Shown here piece after piece: positions 42,733 through 52,560 of a DNA stretch of 64,000 bases; the first letter of the stretch is position 1, and each line of letters starts with the position of its first letter. The notes under the pieces were generated by a model, which worked only from the letters and a program-made list of their open reading frames with translations, was not told the DNA's origin and did not search any database. A program made the translations under genes and the position numbers. The stretch comes from Haloplanus litoreus (GTDB lineage Archaea > Halobacteriota > Halobacteria > Halobacteriales > Haloferacaceae), in the NCBI RefSeq assembly GCF_042677945.1, contig NZ_JBHUDN010000014.1; one strand, written 5' to 3'.

Positions 42733-44199
42733 ATGAGCGAACCGGATCATAAGGACCAAGAGCGGGTCGTAACCGGTATTCCGGGCGTGGACGATATTCT
42801 CGGCGGCGGCTATCTCCCCGAGTCCGCCACGCTCGTGCGAGGCGACCCCGGCTCTGGCAAGTCGATCTTTTCGTTACACTTTCTCGCTGCTGGTCTGGAT
42901 ACGGACGAGACCGGGCTGTACATCAACCTTGGCGAACCGGAGGACTACATTCGGGATACTGCCCGGCACTTCGGCTTCGCTATCGATGCGATCGAGTTCC
43001 TCAACCTCTCTGCCTCTGGCGACCAGTTTCAGGGCGAGGAGACGTACACCCTGTTTGAGTCCGGTGAAGTGGAAACGCCCTCGCTCGTTGAGAGCATTCG
43101 CGCGGAGGTCCAGGAGATCGACCCGGATCGGGTCGTGGTGGATCCAGTCACCGAGTTCCGGTATCTCGCCCCCGACGAACACCAGTTCCGGTCTCAGATC
43201 CTAGGCCTGATCAACTTTCTCAAAAGCGAGGGCGCGACGGTCCTGCTCACGTCACAAGCTGCCGCGTCGATGCCCGACGACGATCTGCAGTTTCTCGTCG
43301 ATGCCGTCATAAACATGCAAGCGGAGCCGGATCGCCGAACGATCCACGTCTCGAAGTTCCGTGGCTCCTCTGTCCGGTCCGGTCACCACACGCTCCAGAT
43401 CACCGACGATGGTATGCGGGTGTGGCCACGACTCGATCCCAACCGCCACGAGCGAGAGCACAATTCGACCAAACTCTCCTCGGGTGTTCCGGCACTGGAC
43501 TCACTGTTGTCGGGTGGCCTCACCACTGGAACGATCACGTTTCTGAGCGGCCCGACAGGGGTCGGCAAGACAACGACTGGCCTCCAGTTCATGAAAGAGG
43601 CCGCAGGCCGAGGCCAGCGCTCGGTCCTGTACAGCTTCGAAGAAGACCACAACACCCTCTTCGAGCGCGCGGAAGCCGTCAACATCCCTGTGACCGAAAT
43701 GATCGACCGGGGGACGCTCAACGTAGAGGTGATCGGCCCTGAAGAGCTCACGATCGACGAGTTCACCCACCACGTCCGATCGGAAGTCGAAGAAAACGAC
43801 GCCGAAATCGTGATGATTGACGGGACCAGCGGGTTCGAGCAGTCGCTACGCGGCGTCGACGAAGACCCGATGCGGGACCTCGTCAAGATCGGTCGCTACC
43901 TCCGCAACATGGGCGTGACCGGACTGGTGACGAACGAAGTCCACAACATCACCGGTGAGTTCCGTGCGACCGACCAAGGCATGAGCTATCTTGCTGACAG
44001 CATCGTCGTCCTACGCCATGTCGAATACAAGGGCTCACTCCGGAAGGTGATCGGCGTCCTCAAGATGCGCACCAGCCAGTACGAAAACCAGCTCCGGGAA
44101 CTGGAGATCACCGAACACGGCCTGCGGGTCGGGGACTCGCTGCCCGAACTCCGAGGGATTCTCACCGGCACACCGACCTGGGATGACGATGGAGACTGA
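42733..44199 (+). CDS. KaiC-like double-RecA ATPase
   Basis: A 488-aa protein with two RecA/KaiC domains. Domain 1 has GDPGSGKSIF (Walker A, residues 38-47) and VVVDPVTEF (Walker B near 136); domain 2 has SGPTGVGKTTTG (near 273-284) and IVMIDGTSGF (near 359). Each is preceded by the KaiC-type GIPGVDDILGGG or GVPALDSLLSGG loop. In haloarchaea such proteins act in signal transduction rather than in a proven clock. It overlaps the kinase-like gene at 44183 by 17 bases, which overlaps the LOV kinase by 17 bases, so the three are one operon. Confidence 0.9.
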   Translation: MSEPDHKDQERVVTGIPGVDDILGGGYLPESATLVRGDPGSGKSIFSLHFLAAGLDTDETGLYINLGEPEDYIRDTARHFGFAIDAIEFLNLSASGDQFQGEETYTLFESGEVETPSLVESIRAEVQEIDPDRVVVDPVTEFRYLAPDEHQFRSQILGLINFLKSEGATVLLTSQAAASMPDDDLQFLVDAVINMQAEPDRRTIHVSKFRGSSVRSGHHTLQITDDGMRVWPRLDPNRHEREHNSTKLSSGVPALDSLLSGGLTTGTITFLSGPTGVGKTTTGLQFMKEAAGRGQRSVLYSFEEDHNTLFERAEAVNIPVTEMIDRGTLNVEVIGPEELTIDEFTHHVRSEVEENDAEIVMIDGTSGFEQSLRGVDEDPMRDLVKIGRYLRNMGVTGLVTNEVHNITGEFRATDQGMSYLADSIVVLRHVEYKGSLRKVIGVLKMRTSQYENQLRELEITEHGLRVGDSLPELRGILTGTPTWDDDGD

Positions 44200-44950
44200 G
44201 TCACTGGCGCTTGGAACCGCCGACCGGCCTGGGACAGCGACATCACCGGCCCGAGTCGTACCGATACTGTCGCGTGTGGGCAATCAACGAGTACGTCTCA
44301 ACTGGCTCCAGCAACAAGGCAAGTACGAGAGTGTCTCAGACGACGCCGCTGTACTCTCAGAGGCCGACATCGACATCGTTCTTCTCGATTCGTATGCGCT
44401 CCGGGAGTACGATACCGAGATCCGAGAGCGGAAGGCAGACGCAGATACTATTCTCCCGGTGTTGCTCGTGAGGTCTGACACCGGCGTTTATACACTTGGT
44501 AGTCGGGAGCAGACTGAGACGGAGCCGGAGGTCCCGGAGCTTGTCGATGACGTTCTGACGACACCGACCGACACCGTGGAGTTCCGAAATATACGTGACA
44601 CGTTCGGGCGCATCAGGGCCCAGCCGATCGCACTGGAAAGCAAGACCGACCAACTGCTGTTGTTGAATCGCATCACCCGGCACGATATCCGCAACGAGAT
44701 GAACGTCGTCATCGGCTGGACCGAACAACTCGCAGACCACACTGACGACGCAGGCGATCAGATACGCCAACGAGTCCTGGACAGTAGCCAGCACGTCGTG
44801 GATCTCACGAAAGCCGCGCGGGGAGTCGTCGACACACTCCAGACGGCTGGAGCCCCGGACCTAGAGGCAGTCGCCCTCGAAGACGCGGCAACCGACGAAC
44901 TTCCGAAAGCGCCATCGACTGGGGTGAATACCGATGACAATGACTCCTGA
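44183..44950 (+). CDS. Receiver-like protein with HisKA-type dimerisation region, no ATPase domain
   Basis: A 255-aa protein. Residues 22-100 resemble a haloarchaeal receiver-like domain (VVPILSRVGNQRVRLNWLQQ, DIDIVLLDSYALREYDTEIR). Residues 155-185 hold a His-kinase dimerisation helix with the phospho-accepting His in NRITRHDIRNEMNVVIGWTE. The HATPase domain is missing, so it cannot phosphorylate itself; it may be a phosphotransfer adaptor between the KaiC-like protein and the LOV kinase that its gene overlaps. Confidence 0.75.
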   Translation: MTMETESLALGTADRPGTATSPARVVPILSRVGNQRVRLNWLQQQGKYESVSDDAAVLSEADIDIVLLDSYALREYDTEIRERKADADTILPVLLVRSDTGVYTLGSREQTETEPEVPELVDDVLTTPTDTVEFRNIRDTFGRIRAQPIALESKTDQLLLLNRITRHDIRNEMNVVIGWTEQLADHTDDAGDQIRQRVLDSSQHVVDLTKAARGVVDTLQTAGAPDLEAVALEDAATDELPKAPSTGVNTDDNDS

Positions 44951-47123
44951 AGCGGTGCGCGAATCCCGGAGCCGGGTCCTCCCACTCATCGCGGATTCGG
45001 GCAATCGCCAGTTGCTCGAAAAATGGATCGACGACCACCCCTCCTACGAATCCGTGGACGTCTCGGGAGATATTGAGGACGCTGACTTCGATGTCTGTAT
45101 CATCGACAAAGGGGCGTTCCAAGAACACCTCGATGCGCTCCGTGCGAAGAAGGCGGCGGCGGCGCCCGTTTTGCTTCCGTATCTCCTGTTGCTCCCGGAG
45201 TCCGGGGCGGATATCATCGAGTCAGATGCCGGTCAGCTTGCCGACAACGTGGTCACGGAAACGATCGACGAGATCGTCTCGCTGCCGATCCAGCAGGCCG
45301 AACTCAGCTGGCGACTCGAAGCGTTGCTCCGACTGCGGAATCAGTCGCTCACCTTGCGAGAACGAGAGCGCGAACTCGAACGCCAGGTCGATCTCTTCGA
45401 GAAGGCGCAGGATATTGCGGACGTCGGAGCTTGGGAGTACGACATCGAGGCTGAAGAGGGGTGGTGGACCGACGAGGTTCGCCGCATCCACGCGCTTCCA
45501 GACGACACGACGCCGTCTCCGGAGCTGAGCCTCCAACATTTCCACCCCGAGGACCGATCGATTGTCGAAGAGGCATTCGAGACGGCTGTCGAGGAGTGCG
45601 AGCCGTACGATATCGAAGCCCGGATCATCGATGCGGAGGACAACCAGCGATGGGTGCGAACCAGGGGCGAACCGCAGTACGAAGACGGGGAACTGGCCCG
45701 CGTTCGGGGGACGATACAGGACATCACCGAGCGCAAGGAGCGCGAACTTGACCTCCAGCGCATCAAGCAAGCGGTCGAATCCGCTGGCCACGCGATCCTT
45801 ATCACCGACCCCGACGGGAGAATCGAGTACGTCAACTCGGGCTTCGAGGAGACGACCGGCTTCACCCAGGCAGAGGTCGTCGGTAAGACACCGCACGTGT
45901 TGAACTCCGGTGAAATGTCGGATGGGTATTTCGAGGACTTCTGGAACACCATCCTCTCTGGGGAGGTGTGGGCAGAGGAGATTGTCAACCGTCGGAAGAA
46001 CGGGGAGACGTACACGGCGATGCAGACGGTCGCACCCGTCACCGACGGTGACGAGATTCACGCGCTCGTGGCAGTCCAGGACGACATTACGGAACGCAAA
46101 GAGCGAGAGGAGACACTCGAACGGCGGACGCAGGCGATCGACGAAGCGCCAGTCGGCATCACCATCACTGATCCGGAACGGGAGGATAACCCGATGATCT
46201 ACGTCAACGATGCGTTCGTAGACCTGACGGGCTACACACGTGCGGAAGCAGTCGGGGAAAACTGTCGATTCCTCCAGGGTGAGAGCACCGACCCGGATCA
46301 GGTTGCCGAAATCCGGGAGGCGATCGATGCAGAAGAACCGATATCGATTGAGCTCAAAAATTATCGCAAGGACGGAACGGAGTTCTGGAACCACCTGGAA
46401 ATTGCGCCCGTACGAGATGATGCCGGTGCTGTCGTCAACTACATCGGATTCCAACAGGATGTCACGGGGCGCAAGGAGCGCCAACGACAGTTAGAGGTTC
46501 TCGATCGGGTGTTACGCCACAACCTGCGCAACGATATGAACGTGGTTCGAGGACGAGCCGAGACGATCCACGCCGAGACGTCGGGCGAGGTTGCAGCATC
46601 CGCCGAGAAGATCGTGGACACGAGCGATCAACTGATCGAACTAGCAGAAAAAGAACGTCAGATAACGGAATTGCTTCGGGAGCACCCGGCACATGACCAG
46701 ATCAAGGTATGTGATCGTGTCCAAGACGTTGTTTCGAGTGTTGGTTCGGAGCACCCGGACGCGACAATTGCCGTTGAATGCCCCGACGGCGTAACTGTTG
46801 AGGCGATGCCACAGTTTGGGCAGGCGATCACAGAACTCGTTACGAATGCGGTCATCCACAACGATTCGCCGTCGCCTGAAATCACGGTTACCGTCACCCA
46901 GACTGACGAGACGGTTCGTATCGCAATAGCCGACAGCGGGCCACGAATCCCCGAGATGGAGCGAGACTTATTGGTAGACCAACCGGAACAAACGCCGCTG
47001 TATCACGGGAGCGGTCTCGGGTTGTGGCTCGTGAAGTTAATCACCGCCCGGTCGGGCGGTACCATCACAGTCGAGGAGAATTCGCCGGCCGGCAACATCG
47101 TCAGAATAGAACTGTCACGGTGA
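44934..47123 (+). CDS. LOV/PAS histidine kinase (probable blue-light sensor)
   Basis: A 729-aa protein. It has an N-terminal receiver-like domain (about 12-125), PAS 1 (about 145-265) and PAS 2 (about 275-390). PAS 3 (about 400-515) is LOV-type: GENCRFLQGESTD with the flavin-adduct Cys444, then ELKNYRKDGTEFWNHLEIAP and GFQQDVTGRK, matching LOV Asn and Gln positions. HisKA follows with the phospho-accepting His in RVLRHNLRNDMNVVRG, then HATPase (TELVTNAVIHND, IADSGPRIPE, GSGLGLWLVK). All catalytic boxes are present. It overlaps the kinase-like gene (ATG within its last codons). The LOV cysteine indicates flavin photochemistry. Confidence 0.88.
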   Translation: MTMTPEAVRESRSRVLPLIADSGNRQLLEKWIDDHPSYESVDVSGDIEDADFDVCIIDKGAFQEHLDALRAKKAAAAPVLLPYLLLLPESGADIIESDAGQLADNVVTETIDEIVSLPIQQAELSWRLEALLRLRNQSLTLRERERELERQVDLFEKAQDIADVGAWEYDIEAEEGWWTDEVRRIHALPDDTTPSPELSLQHFHPEDRSIVEEAFETAVEECEPYDIEARIIDAEDNQRWVRTRGEPQYEDGELARVRGTIQDITERKERELDLQRIKQAVESAGHAILITDPDGRIEYVNSGFEETTGFTQAEVVGKTPHVLNSGEMSDGYFEDFWNTILSGEVWAEEIVNRRKNGETYTAMQTVAPVTDGDEIHALVAVQDDITERKEREETLERRTQAIDEAPVGITITDPEREDNPMIYVNDAFVDLTGYTRAEAVGENCRFLQGESTDPDQVAEIREAIDAEEPISIELKNYRKDGTEFWNHLEIAPVRDDAGAVVNYIGFQQDVTGRKERQRQLEVLDRVLRHNLRNDMNVVRGRAETIHAETSGEVAASAEKIVDTSDQLIELAEKERQITELLREHPAHDQIKVCDRVQDVVSSVGSEHPDATIAVECPDGVTVEAMPQFGQAITELVTNAVIHNDSPSPEITVTVTQTDETVRIAIADSGPRIPEMERDLLVDQPEQTPLYHGSGLGLWLVKLITARSGGTITVEENSPAGNIVRIELSR

Positions 47124-47485
47124 CAGTTCCGTCCGGGTTCGGGCAGTGCTTACGCGCTTTCCCGCCAGTAGACGAGATCAGACCAGTCACTCGCAGGGTC
47201 TGCGCTGTTCTGTGATACGACTATTCTGGATCAGCGTGTCATAAAAAACGTCTCACGGCCACGAGAAGCGGTCTGACTGGGCCGGAAGATGATCGGTGTG
47301 TTCGCTATCTTGGTGAAATGAACCGCCGCTGTCGCTCGGCTGAGAAACAACTTCACAGTAATAACAGCCACCGCTTTGTTTGCAGCATCGAATCGCTGGC
47401 GATGGCCGCCGGCGAGGACGACCCCCTCATGGAGGGTGAGCGCGTTGGCGGTAGCTGTGCCGTCGGAATCCGCACCGACCATCTC
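47124..47485. other. Intergenic region, no supported gene
   Basis: Located between the LOV kinase stop and the Mrp-family gene stop (convergent). I see no conserved gene or strong repeat. Confidence 0.4.
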
Positions 47486-48568
47486 TCAGTGACCGCCCTC
47501 CGTGGATGCCTGCTGCTGGTGGTGGCGTCGTAGCACGCCAACTTTGTTCGCAACCGTCGCCGCTAGGTCTCGGAATGCTTCCGCAGTCTTCGCATCGTCC
47601 TGACGAACGATCGGCTTGCCGGCATCAGCGCCCACACGGATCGCCGGATCCAGCGGAAGCGATCCGAGGTACGGGACATCGACTGCGTCGGCCAGCGCTC
47701 GGCCACCGTCTTCACCGAAGATCTCGTGAGCGTCGCCGCAACTAGGGCAGACGAAGCCGCTCATATTCTCGACGACCCCCAACACGTTGGTCTGGTACTC
47801 GCCGAACATCTCGACACCTCGACGGGTATCGCTCACGGCAACGGACTGCGGTGTCGTGACGACGACAGTCCCCGTGACTGGTAAGTGCTGAAGCACCGTC
47901 AGCTGGACATCACCGGTACCCGGCGGGAGATCCACGACGAGGTAGTCCAGCGTTCCCCATGAAACGTCGGCAAAGAGGTCAGTGAGGGTATTCTGTGCGA
48001 CCGGACCGCGCCAGACCACCGGATCGTCGTCTTCGATCATCAGTCCGACACTCATCAACTGGAGCCCGTGGGCGGTCGGTGGTTCAATTCGGTCTTCGCC
48101 GTCGACGGTCGTCACATCGGGATCGGTGTCGGCGCCGAGCATCTGCGGGACGTTCGGACCATACACGTCGGCGTCGAACAGCCCGACGTTCGCCCCGCGG
48201 TCGGCGAGGCCGGCGGCGAGGTTGACGGCGACAGTGCTTTTTCCGACACCGCCTTTTCCGGAGGCGACGGCGATCACGTTTTTGACGCCAGGCAGAACCG
48301 ACGATTCGGCAGAGTCGAACAGCGGTACGTTCGCCGAGAGCTCGACATCGACCCCCGCATCGTCGGCGACCTCACGGACGCGCTCCGCGATGGCGGCCTC
48401 GTCAGGGGCGTGCGGCGCGCCGAGTGCGAGCTCAACGGCAGCGGTCCCGTCGTCGACGACAATATCGGTGACGAGTCCGGCAGTAACGATGTCGGTGTCG
48501 AGCGCCGGGTCGTCGACGTCGCGGAGGCGATCACGAAGGTCGGCGTCTGAGAGGTTTGTGGTTGTCAT
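47486..48568 (-). CDS. Mrp/NBP35-family ATPase, Fe-S cluster carrier
   Basis: ATG 48568 (MTTTNLSDADLRDRLRDVDD) gives 360 aa. An N-terminal MIP18/DUF59-like domain (residues 5-85) is followed by a P-loop domain: VIAVASGKGGVGKSTVAVNL (deviant Walker A near 102-112), GLFDADVYGPN, VVDLPPGTGDVQLTV and the C-terminal FVCPSCGD whose CxxC binds the bridging Fe-S cluster. It probably matures the Fe-S clusters of the adjacent reductase. It follows the TorD gene by 11 bases on the same strand, so it belongs to the reductase operon. Confidence 0.9.
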   Translation of the reverse strand: MTTTNLSDADLRDRLRDVDDPALDTDIVTAGLVTDIVVDDGTAAVELALGAPHAPDEAAIAERVREVADDAGVDVELSANVPLFDSAESSVLPGVKNVIAVASGKGGVGKSTVAVNLAAGLADRGANVGLFDADVYGPNVPQMLGADTDPDVTTVDGEDRIEPPTAHGLQLMSVGLMIEDDDPVVWRGPVAQNTLTDLFADVSWGTLDYLVVDLPPGTGDVQLTVLQHLPVTGTVVVTTPQSVAVSDTRRGVEMFGEYQTNVLGVVENMSGFVCPSCGDAHEIFGEDGGRALADAVDVPYLGSLPLDPAIRVGADAGKPIVRQDDAKTAEAFRDLAATVANKVGVLRRHHQQQASTEGGH

Positions 48569-48579
48569 CCGGCGAGTGG

Positions 48580-49296
48580 TTACGAGGGTGAGGTTTCGGA
48601 CGGCTGTCGATCGGCCTGTACGACTTCTCGTGCGTCCCACGCGGTGAACGTTCGCGCGAGACGGGCGATTGCGGCGAAGACGCCTTCGACCGTGTCGCTG
48701 CTCGCGACGGCCGCTTCGAACCGGTCGATCCAGCCCAGACGGGAGAGCGTCTGGGCCTGAAGTTCGCGGACTGCGTCGAGGGTCGCTTCGGTTTCGCCGC
48801 CTTCGAGGAGCGCCGCCTCTCGCTCGCAGAGTGCGCGCATAAACTCGAAGCAGGCGGCGACGTGGTCGGGGATGTCGTCGCCGCGCTCGGGCGAGAACTC
48901 GGCGGCGGCGTACAGCCGCGCCATATCGGCGGCCGGATCGCCGAGGAGCTCGCCGGCCTCGCCGGCGGTGTGGTACCGCGAGTCCGACTCGAACGCCTCG
49001 CTCGGATCGGTCGCGTGAGCGGACGCGAACGGGGGGACGTAGTGGGTTCCCGGCACGACGAACAGGGTGTCGTACCCGACGCCCAGCGAGTCGGCGCCGT
49101 AGTCGTCGCCGCGTAGGTCCGCCGTCTCGATGTCGATCGGGAATACCTCGGCAACGGCCGCGAAGGCCCCTTGATCGAGCGCGGCAGCGGTCGTCTCGGC
49201 CTCGCCGTCGAAAGTCGCGGCCAACAGCCCGTACAGCCGGGCGCGGGCCGTCGCCATCGCCGCCTCGTCGTGGCCGCCGTCTGTGTGCGTGGGCAT
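48580..49296 (-). CDS. TorD-family chaperone for a molybdoenzyme
   Basis: A 238-aa, mainly helical protein typical of the TorD/DmsD family: MATARARLYGLLAATFDGEA at the N-terminus, VVPGTHYVPPFASAHATDPS in the middle (the E-P-x-D-H-equivalent hinge region), DIPDHVAACFEFMRALCERE, and a long helical C-terminus. TorD chaperones bind the Tat signal and insert the molybdenum cofactor. It follows the catalytic subunit by 6 bases on the same strand, as expected for its dedicated chaperone. Confidence 0.85.
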   Translation of the reverse strand: MPTHTDGGHDEAAMATARARLYGLLAATFDGEAETTAAALDQGAFAAVAEVFPIDIETADLRGDDYGADSLGVGYDTLFVVPGTHYVPPFASAHATDPSEAFESDSRYHTAGEAGELLGDPAADMARLYAAAEFSPERGDDIPDHVAACFEFMRALCEREAALLEGGETEATLDAVRELQAQTLSRLGWIDRFEAAVASSDTVEGVFAAIARLARTFTAWDAREVVQADRQPSETSPS

Positions 49297-49302
49297 TTCA
49301 GA

Positions 49303-52300
49303 TCACCGCCGCTCCACGTCGACGAAGGCGTCGTACTGCGCATTGCTTCCACCAACGAGGTCCGAGAGCCCGGTGTCGCCGAGCTCCTCGTCTAACGGCT
49401 GGACGTGATTGATCGCAAAGCCGGCGTCGCGCCCCTTCGCGTACCCGGCCTCCTCGGTCATCGGCTCGTCGAACTGATAGGAGCTGTGACCATCGGCTTC
49501 GACCGCCGGCTGTGTTTCGCCGTCGATCGTCTCGGCCGTCGCACCGCCACCCGTTCGACCCCACCCCCACATCGCGCCGACGACGCCAGGGCGGATTCCG
49601 CTCGTGACCATCGCGACTGCGTCGACGCTCTTGCGGCCTGCATCGATGACGATCTCGTCGCCGTTCTCGATGTCTCGCTCCTCGGCGTCCCGAGGGTTGA
49701 TCCACACGGGGTTCTCCGGGCGGGTCTCACGGAGCCACGGGCTGTTCTGGGTGCGGTGCATCCCCTGGGTCCGGGGTTTCCAGTTGATCAGCCGGAGCGG
49801 ACGCTCCCGATCGTCGTCGCCGCTCACCGCGGCCTGCACGGTTCCGTCGTAGTGCTCCACGTCGTCGACCCTCGGGAGGGGATCGAAGCGCTCGCCGGTG
49901 AAGGAGTGTTTCCCCTTCGGGACGACCTCGCTATAGAAGTCGACACGGGACTCGAGTTTGTACCGCATGTGCTCGCCGTCGTAGGCGTTCGACTCGTCGC
50001 CGCGCTCGGCGTAGTCGTAGCCGTGACCGTGCTCGGCGAACGCCTCGTCGTAGCCCTCGGTCGGCTCCTCGAAGCGACCTCCCCGATTCAACACCGTGAC
50101 GACCTTCGGCCACTCCTCGTCGGTGACGGCCGCGCGCCAGCGGTCGAGGTCGAACTGCTCGCCGAGCCCGTTCTCGTGGCTCTCGCGGAACACCCGCCGC
50201 TCGTCCTCGCTCGCGTCTTCGACCGGGTCGCGGCCGTACGCGATGTTGGCTGCGAGTTTCAGGTAGAAGTCCTCCGCCTGTTCGAGGGGCCACAGGTCGC
50301 CGTTCGCATCGGGAATGGCGTCCGCACCGACGCCGGGGAGGTCCAGTTCGGACCACAACTCGATGAGTACGTCCTCGAACGGACGCGCGTTGGGGACGAC
50401 CGAGACCGCCGGCTGGCTGATCTTCTCGTCGGCCAGCCGCTTGTTCGGGTACGTCCCGAAGTTCTCCCACCGTTCGAGGTAGGTCGGTTCTGGCAGGATG
50501 TAGTCGGCGTACTGGCTCGTCTCGCCGATGACCGTGTCCGAGGCGACGATCAGCGGGATCGTCTCGGTGTCCTTGAGGATCGCCGGGATCTCGTCGCCGC
50601 CGGCGACCGCCATGACGTGGTTGTTCGAGTACGGCCGGATGAACAGCGCCTCGACGCCGTACGGGTACTCGTCGGCAGCGCTGCCGTAGAGCTCTTGGGT
50701 CGCCTGCGGCGGCGCGACGGGGAACCACGGCCGCTTTGCCGGGTAGCCGCCGTCGCGATCGAACAGCGAGGTGTCCTCGTAGTTGACGCCGCCCCGAAGC
50801 AGGGGGATCCCCCATGGCGAGTGCCCGTCGAGGACCGAGCCGAGTTCGTACCGGCCGGACAGAGTGTCGTATCCCGCATACGGCGTGATCTGGCCGCCCT
50901 TCCAGTCGTAGTTCCCGATGAGATGCTGGAGGGTGGCGATCGCTCGCGTGTTGTAGAAGCCGTTGGTGTGCTTCGCCGGGCCGCGGTAGGCCATGATCGC
51001 CGCCCGCTTGCCGTGGCTTGTGAACTCGTCTGCGATCTCGGCGATCTGGTCGGCCGGCACGCCGGCCATCTCGGCGTACTCCTCGACGGTGTGCTCGAAG
51101 ACGCGCTCGCGGTACTGGCTCCAGACGCTTCGAACCGCCGTCCCGTCGACCGTCACGTCGACGTCGAGAACGGCCGTGTCGACCTCGCTTGCGGGGCGCG
51201 GCTCGCCCGTCGCCGCGTCGACGGCGACGAAGTCGTCGGCGGTGTCGGCGCCCTCAGGAACGAGCCCGAGATCGCTGGCGCGCGCCTTCGGTCCCGCCGG
51301 CTCGTCGACGAGGACGAGGTGCGTCGCGTCGCTCCACGTGGGTTCGTCGTCGTCGCTCGCGGCCGACTGCGAGGGGTTCTGAAGATACGTCAGATCGTGA
51401 CGGTCGTTCTCGATGATCCACCGCGCCATCCCGAGCGCGAGCGCTCCGTCCGCACCGGGTTCGACGGGGACCCACGTGTCGGCCTTCTCCGCGGTCTTCG
51501 ACAGGCGCGGGTCGACGACGTCCATCCGCATCCCGCCCTCGATGGCGTTCGTCAGCTTCGGCGCGAGCCACGTCGGGCCCTTGTTGGCGACCATGGGGTT
51601 GGTCCCCCACGTGATGAGGTACTCGCAGTTCTCGATGTCGGGGTACTGTCGCTTCTTCTGTGCGGCGTGGGAGCGAACGTTGCCCATCACGCTCGAGACG
51701 CCGCAGGTCCCGGCGTGGTGGATGCTGTTTACCGATCCCAGTCCCTGATGCCAGAGTCGGTTCCGAATGAAGTTGCGGCGGAACCCGCCGACGTCGACGA
51801 TCTTGTTGGACTTCGGCCCCAGATCGGGGTGGTCGGTGTCGATGAGGTCGTCCGCGTACTTCTCGTCGAACTCCGACTTGGACAGCTCGCCGTTCTGGAC
51901 GGCCTCCCAGTCACTCATTACCGCATCCTGTGGAGCGTATCCCCAGATGTCTTCGAGTCCGGGGTGGCCGAGGTCCTCGTCGCCCTCGACGATGTCCCGA
52001 ATGGCTTGGTCCCACGAGACGGTCTTCCACTCGCCCGACCCGCGCGGGCCGACTCGTTTCATCGGCTGACGGACGCGGTAGCTGTCGAAGGCCGTCTGAA
52101 TTCCCGCCTGCCCTTTTAAGCAGATCCGGCCGCCAGAGAGCGACCAGCGGTCGGTGTCGACGTCGCCGCTCCCCTCGACGTTGCCCATCGCCACGTCCTC
52201 CGGGTCGCTCTCGTAGGGCACCTGCGAGAACGGCTGCGTGTTGAGGAACGAGTACGGGTTCCCGGCGAGCTTCCGGACGAGGGAGCTGTACTCGCCTGTC

Positions 52301-52560
52301 CCGCTCCCGTCCGCGAGCTGGACCTTGATCGGACAGAACGTGTTACACTGTCCGCAGGTGGTGTGAATCACGTCGCTCGCGCCGTACTCGCCGTAGTCGT
52401 CCCCGACGTAGTGGTGCTCGTCGTCCGTCCACAGGTCGTCGACGTCTACCTCGACCGCGACGTTGCTGGCCGCCGCGACGACTCCGATACTCCCGACCGC
52501 CTTGACGAAATCACGGCGCGAAATCCCCGCGCCGCTATCGCCCGAATCATCAGTACTCAT
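49303..52560 (-). CDS. Molybdopterin oxidoreductase, catalytic subunit (thiosulfate/tetrathionate/polysulfide reductase-like)
   Basis: A 1085-aa protein. The N-terminus is a Tat signal (GISRRDFVKAVGSIGVVAAA). The [4Fe-4S] site is TTCGQCNTFCPIKV near residues 69-82, with a fourth Cys in GGRICLKGQ near 147. The Mo-bis-MGD domains follow: WGTNPMVANKGPTW, VVDPRLSKTAEKADTWVPVE and the C-terminal LINWKPRTQGMHR and NSPWLRETRPENPVWINPRD. HHAGTCGVSSVMGNV near 281-295 offers a Cys Mo ligand, pointing to the sulfur/arsenic-reductase side of the family rather than DMSO (Ser) or NarG (Asp). It overlaps the NrfD gene (ATGA), so the subunits are coupled. Confidence 0.85.
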   Translation of the reverse strand: MSTDDSGDSGAGISRRDFVKAVGSIGVVAAASNVAVEVDVDDLWTDDEHHYVGDDYGEYGASDVIHTTCGQCNTFCPIKVQLADGSGTGEYSSLVRKLAGNPYSFLNTQPFSQVPYESDPEDVAMGNVEGSGDVDTDRWSLSGGRICLKGQAGIQTAFDSYRVRQPMKRVGPRGSGEWKTVSWDQAIRDIVEGDEDLGHPGLEDIWGYAPQDAVMSDWEAVQNGELSKSEFDEKYADDLIDTDHPDLGPKSNKIVDVGGFRRNFIRNRLWHQGLGSVNSIHHAGTCGVSSVMGNVRSHAAQKKRQYPDIENCEYLITWGTNPMVANKGPTWLAPKLTNAIEGGMRMDVVDPRLSKTAEKADTWVPVEPGADGALALGMARWIIENDRHDLTYLQNPSQSAASDDDEPTWSDATHLVLVDEPAGPKARASDLGLVPEGADTADDFVAVDAATGEPRPASEVDTAVLDVDVTVDGTAVRSVWSQYRERVFEHTVEEYAEMAGVPADQIAEIADEFTSHGKRAAIMAYRGPAKHTNGFYNTRAIATLQHLIGNYDWKGGQITPYAGYDTLSGRYELGSVLDGHSPWGIPLLRGGVNYEDTSLFDRDGGYPAKRPWFPVAPPQATQELYGSAADEYPYGVEALFIRPYSNNHVMAVAGGDEIPAILKDTETIPLIVASDTVIGETSQYADYILPEPTYLERWENFGTYPNKRLADEKISQPAVSVVPNARPFEDVLIELWSELDLPGVGADAIPDANGDLWPLEQAEDFYLKLAANIAYGRDPVEDASEDERRVFRESHENGLGEQFDLDRWRAAVTDEEWPKVVTVLNRGGRFEEPTEGYDEAFAEHGHGYDYAERGDESNAYDGEHMRYKLESRVDFYSEVVPKGKHSFTGERFDPLPRVDDVEHYDGTVQAAVSGDDDRERPLRLINWKPRTQGMHRTQNSPWLRETRPENPVWINPRDAEERDIENGDEIVIDAGRKSVDAVAMVTSGIRPGVVGAMWGWGRTGGGATAETIDGETQPAVEADGHSSYQFDEPMTEEAGYAKGRDAGFAINHVQPLDEELGDTGLSDLVGGSNAQYDAFVDVERR

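Noticed and set aside
49405..52119. Very long open frame on the plus strand opposite the molybdoenzyme gene.
   Set aside because: High-GC third-position bias opens the antisense frame; the minus strand carries a complete family member with all motifs.
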